Below, piece by piece: positions 35,760 to 64,000 of a DNA stretch of 64,000 bases (its first letter is position 1; every line of letters starts with the position of its first letter). The stretch spans positions 134,251,875 through 134,315,874 of the forward strand of contig CM034546.1 of the NCBI GenBank assembly GCA_020055645.1. Reading direction: 5' to 3'. Below the pieces are notes generated by a model. The model saw only the letters and a program-made list of their open reading frames with translations, was not told the origin of the DNA and did no database searches. The position numbers and the translations under genes are program-made. The stretch comes from Tomocerus qinae. Taxonomy: Eukaryota > Arthropoda > Collembola > Entomobryomorpha > Tomoceridae.

Positions 35760-37380
35760 TACGAACTGGTGAACAAAATGGACAGTGCATGACAATGATC
35801 TTCATGGCATGCTCCGTCTCTAACTAATTGAAATGGTTGACTTGAAACAAACTGCTACACTATACACTAACACTGCATCATAAGGTATAAAATGTCCGTA
35901 TTTCCTAGAGGAGTAGTTAACCGCAGAAGAACTTAACTGAAGACAGCCCAGCCGCATCAGAACTATAAAAACGTGAGATTTGATTTCGGAAAGGAGATTT
36001 CCCATGCAAAATATAATTCTTTAGTTCAGGCAATGTGCAATTATTTATTTTGTATCATATTTGCTAGAGGCTATTGGCTATATACCATTCTACGTTCGAT
36101 GTCTATGCTAATAAATAACGACCTTGACAAACAGTCTTCCAAACATTGGACTGTATAGGAGATATTCAACTGTTGTTCAACTTCGTCGTTAAACATATCC
36201 AACCCTAATAAAATTCCAGTTCCAGGTGAATAATACGCAAAAAAACCTGTCAGTCACTTTCCCAACACTGTTAAGGATGCCTTACCGAGTTTTTCATTGT
36301 GTCCGTGTAAAATAGTAGTACATTTATTCACATTCTACCTTATTTATTACTAGCATCAATTCTTCCATGGTGGGCTGAACTACATGATGGGTTAGAGATA
36401 TGTACTACTATAATACCTTGCTTAATGCATTCAAGAAATATCACTTCCCTGGGATTTCAATCTAATGCTCTTTTCATCACTCTTAATGGAAATCACTAAT
36501 TTTAGTATTTGAACTAAACTAGAGTTTCAACGGCATAAAACTCATGCATAAGTGCAAAGTGCCTGCAGTTAGGGATTTTTCTTGGAACCTGGAGTCCATT
36601 AGCTTGAAGAACAGATATGGATATTTTAATTTTAAATTTCCTTGGAGATTTGGTTTTGTTTTTGGAGTTCCAAGGCAGCCTTTAAATTTGCCATATAATT
36701 TAATTTAAGCTCCAATAAAACCAGTTTGGCCTTTTTCAGTCCAGACTTCATATAGACACACAAAAGGTCAGGTAGGTAGGGATGAAATATACATCTCTAT
36801 CCGTTCCAATGAGTAAAATAATTTACTGAATTGATGCTAATCAAATCAATTCTTAATGCACATTTTTTGTTTTTCTATTTTTATTGATTCTTATTTCTAA
36901 CTGCTTGCTAACAGCTAACAAATAATTGCTTGCTGTTTCAATACAATCATATTTTTGCATTTTTAAATATATTTTAAGGCAGGTCACGTTGAATTCTAGC
37001 TAAAATTGGTTTGACTGAATACTTCATTTTGACAATAGGTAAAATGTTCCTAAGTACTGCCCTTGAAATGCATTCTCATATAATTGATTTTGATGATGTC
37101 AGTAGCAACAAAAACAATCACAAGTCAAAATCTTAAGTATATAAGAGCCCCCGTGTACAATAACCTGGTATATCAAGTTGACTTCAAATAACAACTAAAA
37201 TTTTAAAATATTTCCTATATAAAACGCGTTGGTTACCAATAACCACCACTTTAGTTTCAAAATTTTAGTATGGAGATATCAGGTTCTTATATACGGCCCC
37301 TCAATTAATAATAATAAATATTTTTTGTATCCATGAGCAAAATACTTATTTGAAGGAATAAGTACTCCCCGAGTCCCAAC
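35760..37380. other. Intergenic spacer between small membrane protein gene and ABCC gene
   Basis: No supported gene. Short ORFs at 35820-36158 on both strands lack features. At 36600-36740 there are A/T runs only. Confidence 0.5.
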
Positions 37381-37387
37381 TCATCAG

Positions 37388-47075
<9,688 letters not shown>

Positions 47076-47665
47076 CGTTATTCTCTAGCAGTTCTTGAAA
47101 AATGATAATATCAATAATATTTAGTTTAATTAATTATCAACGAATATGAGAATGGAATTATTTCAAATTGGAATGCGTACGAAACTCTTCAATTAGAGTC
47201 TCCCTCATCCACGCGTCTAATGAATGGTATAATAAGGCATCATTTTATATATGCAGGTTTCATTTCTGTCTTGCATTTATAAAATGATGAATAATGAAGT
47301 AATTATTTTCTACTTTATCTGAACTTAATTGCTATAAACCAAGTTATAATATTCAACGAATTCATCTACTAACCAACAAATTTGCTTTGTACTACATGTA
47401 CGTGATGTTATCTCAGAATTTTTTCTCTAACCAAATAGGTTTTTGTTTAATATTCGTTCAGTTTAGAATTCAATGCATAACTCTAGCACCAATATCTTAT
47501 CTTACGTTTTGTCTTTAATCAGACTGTTTTTCTTTATACTTCTGTTTTATTTTTTAGTAATTTCTAAAATATTATTATGTTATTTACATTTTTTTCGTAA
47601 TGAAGAACCTATTATTAGTATTAATTACAATAATACTAGCTGCAGCCCTAGCACAGTGTGCCAGA

Positions 47666-47861
47666 CAGGGCATGGAACACCCATGGGTTTTTGCTTTTCG
47701 TTAGGAAAAACCCAAACAAAAAACCCGGGTTTTTGGGTTTTTGAGCAAAAACCCTTGGTTTTTGAGCAAAAACCCTGGGTTTTTGAGCAAAAACCCTGTT
47801 TGCTACCCAAAAACCCACCCTAAAACCCAAAAACTGGGGTTTTTGGGTTTTTCATGCCCTG
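47666..47861. mobile_element. hAT-like MITE with AAACCC-rich interior
   Basis: Ends CAGGGCATG and CATGCCCTG. Flanks gtgccaga and gggccaga match at 7 of 8 positions as a target duplication. The interior consists of inverted copies of gggtttttgagcaaaaaccc. ORFs at 47625-47830 are products of this repeat. Confidence 0.65.
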
Positions 47862-48071
47862 GGGCCAGAAAAATGTAGAAATAATTAAATTTCTCGCGAC
47901 TGCGCATAGGAATTTCATCAATACACCGTTGAATATTTAGTAGACCAATTTTTGATGCATATGTGTGTCGAAATGTAAAATCAATGCTGGTAGTCTGGTC
48001 TGGTCATTACAAAACGATACGGACATATCTGTACATACAACAGTCATTTACAAAACGATACGTGGAGATAT

Positions 48072-48199
48072 TAACAACTCAAAATTAACTGAGACTAGAA
48101 ACCAATCCTACCCCTCCTTTTAACATAAAAAGTCAGGCTAAAATTTTCTTAAAAGTCAGGCTAGGAGGGTTTCTAGTCTCAGTTAAATTTGAGTTGTTA
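48072..48199. mobile_element. Small foldback MITE (128 bp)
   Basis: Inverted arms of about 32 bp: taacaactcaaaattaactg... and ...cagttaaatttgagttgtta. Inside are two direct copies of aagtcaggcta. The target duplication was not resolved. Confidence 0.7.
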
Positions 48200-48363
48200 G
48201 TACATACAACGCTCAACAGAATTCCATGCGCATGCCCCACTTTACGTTTATGTAGTAGTAAAGATAAAAATGTTACCATTATTATTATTGCAAATTGGAA
48301 AACTATTTCAGGCCTCTTTGATAGTTTATTGTTAGTAGTACCGTAGGATATTAGTATCAATAA

Positions 48364-48594
48364 GTTCGGGAAGTGACTCAGTAGACGAACTGACTTTTCC
48401 TGGTAAACAATTACCATGTTAAAGGTTCGCATTTTAAATCTAGTGGCTGATGGCCAGTTTAGCATATCAATTTTAATTGCGCGCTGACTTGCCAAGTGCC
48501 ATACTATGAGATTCAAAATGCGAGCCTCGAACATGGTAATTGTATGTATACCAGGAAAAGCCAGTTCGTCTACTGTACTGAGTCATTCCTGAAC
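48364..48594. mobile_element. Long-TIR MITE (231 bp)
   Basis: Inverted arms of about 80 bp: gttcgggaagtgactcagta with gacgaactg and ttttcctgg, mirrored at the right end. No ORF. The minus ORFs at 48133-48655 run through it and are discarded. Confidence 0.75.
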
Positions 48595-48774
48595 GAATTG
48601 ACACTTTAATGCTACATACTGTATTGATGATAAGAGACACGGCAGTAGGTAACATTTATTTTAAATTTATCATGAAATTAATAATAGGTTTGTACCTGTT
48701 GAACTGATCACTACAATGGTAAAATCTTAGGTTTAATTTCTTGAAATTCAACAGTTTTGATAGGATTGATATTA

Positions 48775-48930
48775 TATTCTTTATCTTTGATGCAACGTTT
48801 TCAGTGTGCCTCATTACACCATATTATTGGTATTATAAAATAAATTACCAGTGACATTTTCATTTAAATTGAGTCATTTTTGCTTATCTTAAAACCCATC
48901 ACCTTGGATTTTTGTTAATTTCAAAACATA
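48775..48930 (-). pseudogene. Relic of an ionotropic-receptor first exon
   Basis: On the minus strand, ggtgatgggttttaagataag then AAAAATGACT matches the leader and start codon of the receptor at 33532 almost base for base. A second anchor with tttattttataatac follows at about the same spacing. The coding frame is lost after a few codons. It appears to be the 5' end of a dead paralogue. Confidence 0.5.
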
Positions 48931-48999
48931 TTAAAATTATGTTAATCAGTCAATTAGTACCCTAATATTATTCCAGTCATAAAAGTTCACCTAATGACT

Positions 49000-50570
49000 A
49001 ATGAAATGACCTTTGGTTTTGAGTACCTCGATACTACGTAGGAAGTATTTTAAGTATGCTGAGAAATGCTAACCTAGTTACATGTTCTCAACACTATTTG
49101 TTAATGAAATTGCTAATCGGTAGGAGAAATGCAAAGTTTATAACTAAAATATAAAAACTAAGTTGAAGTGTAAGATGAGCCTATGTGAATTGAGGGGAAT
49201 GTGAGACTAGTAAAACAAGTAGTATAATAAAGTTTTATTTACAAGAAGAGAGGTGTATGTACAGCTAGAGGCAAGAGGAAAGTGCTTAGTTAGTACACGT
49301 AAGTCACAGGTATAAATAACCTAGATTTGACACATTTAGCTCAACCTCAACAAATTTATATTAGGGTTGACCTCAGCTTTATATACATCAAAAATAGTAG
49401 TCCCCTTACAGAGAGCAATTATTCAATTATGGTGTCTGAAAGTAGACTTTAGTTCATTTGATACAAACTAAGAAAAAGTAGGACATAAGCTCACATTATT
49501 TAGAAAGATTTGTGACACAGAAACATCATACCATCTAAGATTTAGGACAATTTTAAATAATAATTATATTTATGCTGATATTATAAATTAATGTATATCT
49601 ACTGTGGCTTTGACACATTATTATGCTATTATATCTGCGCTTACAGTTTTTTCGATGTATATTTGTTATTTTCCTACTTTTGAACATGGTGACTAGGATT
49701 ATTGCAATACAGAATATTAAAGTTGGTTGGAATCACTCTGAGTGCTTATGTTTTTGCGGAACTGAAGCGGTCTTCAGAAAGATTACAATGCCATACGACT
49801 TATGACTTCATTATAACTTTTCTATTTACAAGCGAAAATTTTATAGTTTCTGAAGTTTTTGTAATTATTTAAATAGTTTTATTTAAATTTCGTGTTGAAA
49901 TTTTGAATAACATTTGATGCCAAAGTATGAAATAGCTTAACAGCTGGTGATTGTTGTCACAAATTGATAAGTGTTCTTTGTTCAGATTTGGATTCTATTC
50001 AACATTCACTAACAGCCCTTATTTACGATAGAGAAATTAATTAAAATTAAACTGGCACATTCATATCAATTTTAATTTGTCAATTTTATTTATTAGTTTT
50101 AGTAGCATTCTTATTACTTTCAGTGAACAATCAAATAAATTGGATTAATTTGGTTTATTAAGAGGCTAAAAGGAAATATTTCATAGAAAACAAAGTTTTA
50201 AAAAACTATATTTTGGGAAGTCTAGTGTATCTGTAGTAATAATCTGTCTAATCAATCACTAAAATTTACCAATTTTACCATTGAATGCATTTTTACCATA
50301 AGAGCATTTTTACCATTGTGATGGTAAAACAGCCGAAAAAGTGGTAAATTTTGTACACCGATAGTATAATAATTTAGTAAAATGTAAAAAATAAGACTCG
50401 TTACTACGTACAAAGATTATAAAGATAATCACATAATCCCAAGGCTGGGTACCTGTTCTAATATAGAAAATAAGATTTTAAGTCATAATTATATTTTGGA
50501 CATTACTGAAACGCAAATCAGGAAGGAAAAGTCTTTAACGACAAAAGGTTTCGATAAAGATTTGTGTTAT
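49000..50570. other. Non-coding spacer
   Basis: AT-rich, with short simple motifs such as tttaccat and attttacc around 50270-50340. The ORF at 49623-49805 has no supporting signal beyond a hydrophobic start. Confidence 0.5.
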
Positions 50571-50913
50571 GCATTGAATTGTAAGTAGATAGATTGAATG
50601 TGAAAACTAAACGTACTTATTTACATAAATTCGTTGGATATTATCATTTAGTTTTTAGCAATTAAGTTCAGATAAAGTAGAAAACCATTACGTCATTACT
50701 CCTCGATTTTTCGAATGGAAAATTAAACGAGATAAAAATATTTCCTACATTAAATGCTGCTTTACAATTCAATTAATAAACACGATTCTAATAGAGTATT
50801 CCCAATTATTGTGAAGACCTCCATTCTCATATTCATTAATAACTAATTAAACTAAATTTTATTGTTTTCCATTTTTCAAAAATTGCAAGTGTTAAAACTA
50901 CAGTAGAGAGGAC

Positions 50914-61990
<11,077 letters not shown>

Positions 61991-62166
61991 TAGTAGCCAG
62001 TAATTGGCTAAAGGATATGATAAACAATTAATTATTCATTTAAATATAGATTAAATATCGTACTCACAGATTCTAAGAACATTATTTTGTAATTCTCCTT
62101 CTCCTTTGTTGGATCATAAAGCTATAATATGTTATGTGTTATGTCTCATACTCCGAGTAGTATTAA

Positions 62167-62172
62167 AATAAA
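62167..62172 (+). terminator. Poly(A) signal of ABCC copy B
   Basis: AATAAA, about 180 bases after the stop codon at 61988-61990. Confidence 0.5.
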
Positions 62173-62670
62173 CGGTTACTTTTTTAATATTATTTGTTTC
62201 ATTATTAACTAGCCGGTCACAGGACCTAGGCCCTGTTAAAAATAAAGCTAGTGTGTATTCTGGGGACGATGAGAAGAAAGTATTTCAGATGCATAGCTTT
62301 ATCTAATTGAACTTTTCATGGTTTGATTTGGTGGGTCGGCGTCGGAGGTAGAGATTTTACATTACTAGGTGTAAGGACTTTTGTTTTAGAAAACTGTCCG
62401 TATCTCCGGACAGGGAGGAGGTACTTGGCAAGTTTATTATCTTGTTTCATAATTTTAACAATGTAAATGACCAAAATTTAAATTTTCCCGCACATGAAAT
62501 AATAGAAACCTTAAGCGAACCAAAAGCTGTAAATATTTGCATACAGAACGTATGAACTGCTTTGTTATGAAATATACGGACTTGTTCGGATTTACCACAT
62601 TAACACACGATTATATAAACAAATATACCTACGGAATTTTTCACTGCGCAACTCGATCAACACGATTATA
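62173..62670. other. Non-coding spacer
   Basis: No gene. ggtcacaggacctaggccctg at 62214-62234 resembles, inverted, the palindromic caggacctaggtcctgtgacc at 56679-56699 in intron 6 of copy B. Confidence 0.45.
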
Positions 62671-62678
62671 TTATAGAG

Positions 62679-63255
62679 GGTGTTAGGCGAGGTGGCCCCA
62701 TGCAAACTGGCCTGCCCGGACACCTGGCCCCATGGCAAGTGGTCTCCCATGCTTAGTCCGTCCCATGCTAAGTCCGTCGGCCCATGCTAAGTCCGTCGGC
62801 TCCCATGCTAAGTCCGTCGGCTCCCATGCTAAGTCCGTCGGCCCATGCTAAGTCCGTCCCATGCTAAGTCCGTCCCATGCTAAGTCCGTCCAATGCTAAG
62901 TCCCATGCTAATTCCTAACCTAACCTAACCTAAAATAACCTAACCTAACCTAACATAACCATTGGGACTTAGCATGGAACAGACTTAGCATGGGACGGAC
63001 TTAGCATGGGACGGACTAAGCATGGGCCGACGGACTTAGCATGGGACGGACTAAGCATGGGAGAGGGTCGTAGTATGTATGTGATGGCCCTTCTGACGGC
63101 CAGTACATTGATTGGGAAAGGAATTGAGGGAAGTTAACGAGCTCGGACTATACACGGAAGCTCCTCCCACTTGGTGCCAGCTATCCATAGGGCCACTTGC
63201 CATAGGGCCAGGTGTCCGGGGGGCCAGTTTCCATGGGGCCACCTCGCCGGACACG
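62679..63255. mobile_element. Foldback element with minisatellite arms and CCTAA core (hAT-type)
   Basis: A perfect 8-bp target duplication TTATAGAG lies at 62671-62678 and 63256-63263. Outer inverted ends of about 75 bp contain GGCGAGGTGGCCCCATG. Inside each end is an array of ccatgctaagtccgtc (or its reverse complement). The arrays meet at a central CCTAA block. The ORF at 63051-63254 is a product of the arm. Confidence 0.88.
62914..62961. repeat. Interstitial CCTAA (TTAGG-type) tract
   Basis: Eight or so near-perfect CCTAA units, with taaaataacc and taacataacc interruptions, at the turn of the foldback. TTAGG is the ancestral arthropod telomere repeat. Confidence 0.8.
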
Positions 63256-63263
63256 TTATAGAG

Positions 63264-64000
63264 TGATGTATAGCAAACTGGTTACCACCCACTAACAACC
63301 AACTAACATACCGTACACGAGGGCCGAGTTCCCTTCCATAAGAATGATCTGATCATGCATAAACACTCAACACACATAAGTACAATAACAAACCGACGGA
63401 ATTGGTCACCGCCAAGGTGCATGTAGGTTCGTCACCTGTTATAAATCGGGTGTTGGTTGCTATACGCATCTTGGTCACCGCGCATTTCTAACTTTTACCA
63501 TCTATCTAATATCTATCTAATAGTAATTCACTATTCATGATATCGGTTCATTAAATCGTATTCCTTCGAATTCCATTTGAAAATCATAAAATTTTGTCAT
63601 CAAAATCTGCAATTTTATTGGCTGGTGACAAAACGTTTTCACCAATTAATATGAGTTTTGACTCGCACTTTAGAGGAGATTTTTGAGATGGATAAAGCCT
63701 CATGATGAAAATTGGAACTGAAATTTGTATTCGACACTCTCATTTTGACGACAAATTTCGTGCAAACGACGTACAGACCAGGGCCAAATTCGCAGGAAAA
63801 GGATCGAATTAGCAGAAATAAAAATATTTCGCAATGGGTCGATTTGTGCTTGTATTTGAATGTCACTAATAGTAATGACTAGACGCTTAGAACTCTACAG
63901 TCCGGCTATAAAGGTATGGCAATCGATATGATTTTCGCGCAAATTTTGTATTTACTTTTCCGTGTAACTTACTATAGTTACTAAGCCTGAATAAAGTACA
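63264..64000. other. Non-coding right end
   Basis: No supported gene on either strand. The ORF at 63639-63866 lacks signal or domain. Text is mixed AT-rich DNA with a short gaattc-rich patch near 63565. Confidence 0.5.

Larger units (their letters stand above)
47076..50913. promoter_or_regulatory. Divergent intergenic region between the two ABCC genes
   Basis: The two transporters start head to head, 3.8 kb apart. The ~350 bases upstream of each ATG are alignable to each other: both have gcaattaagttcagataaag and attctcatattcattaataa-type text at similar distances, so the promoters were duplicated with the genes. The middle holds MITEs and a receptor relic. I see no canonical TATA box next to either start. 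Confidence 0.5.

Noticed and set aside
47625-47830. Gln/Lys/Gly/Phe repeat ORFs on both strands
   Set aside because: Products of the AAACCC-type interior of a MITE.

Overview
This is an AT-rich arthropod nuclear window. The evidence is many short GT-AG introns, a protostome-type ionotropic receptor, a BEL/Pao retrotransposon, a vitellogenin-type N-terminal peptide and a short CCTAA (TTAGG) block. The species cannot be named from sequence alone; a hexapod such as a springtail would fit. I rebuilt five host gene models by joining ORF segments at splice sites and checking that the phases close. The three large families all close in frame over their full length.

Layout. 1-9.3 kb is non-coding, with TATA promoters, a diverged tandem duplication and small hAT-type MITEs. 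9.3-23.2 kb (+) is an eight-exon, 1659-residue regulator-like gene: C2H2/C2HC fingers, a divergent homeodomain split over two exons, and a long charged tail with a 27-bp coding minisatellite. A 5.8-kb BEL/Pao element lies antisense in its sixth intron; its LTRs differ by one T but its coding region is broken many times. 23.2-29.3 kb is a repeat field. 29.5-30.0 kb (+) is a 76-residue secreted peptide resembling the start of vitellogenin-type proteins. 30.5-33.5 kb (-) is a complete ten-exon ionotropic receptor of 600 residues, with a 186-bp-arm inverted repeat in its last intron. 34.9-35.6 kb (-) is a 70-residue single-pass membrane protein of unknown function. 37.4-47.1 kb (-) and 50.9-62.0 kb (+) are two head-to-head ABCC (MRP1-like) transporters of 1462 and 1457 residues with the same 18-exon structure. 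62.0-64 kb is non-coding, with a large foldback element.

Most striking is a ~1.95-kb, nearly spacer-free palindrome in intron 2 of the first ABCC gene. It is absent from the 86-bp intron 2 of the second gene. Each arm carries two exons and one intron of a PIWI-type Argonaute N-terminus (RG-rich leader plus the start of the N domain). Transcription of the host gene would place a perfect-hairpin precursor with PIWI sequence inside an intron. Other notable signals are an almost identical NBD1 exon in the two ABCC genes (a gene-conversion pattern), a repeat block sitting in different introns of the two paralogues, an indel-rich second copy of that block that looks interleaved, and at least six small elements with clear target-site duplications.
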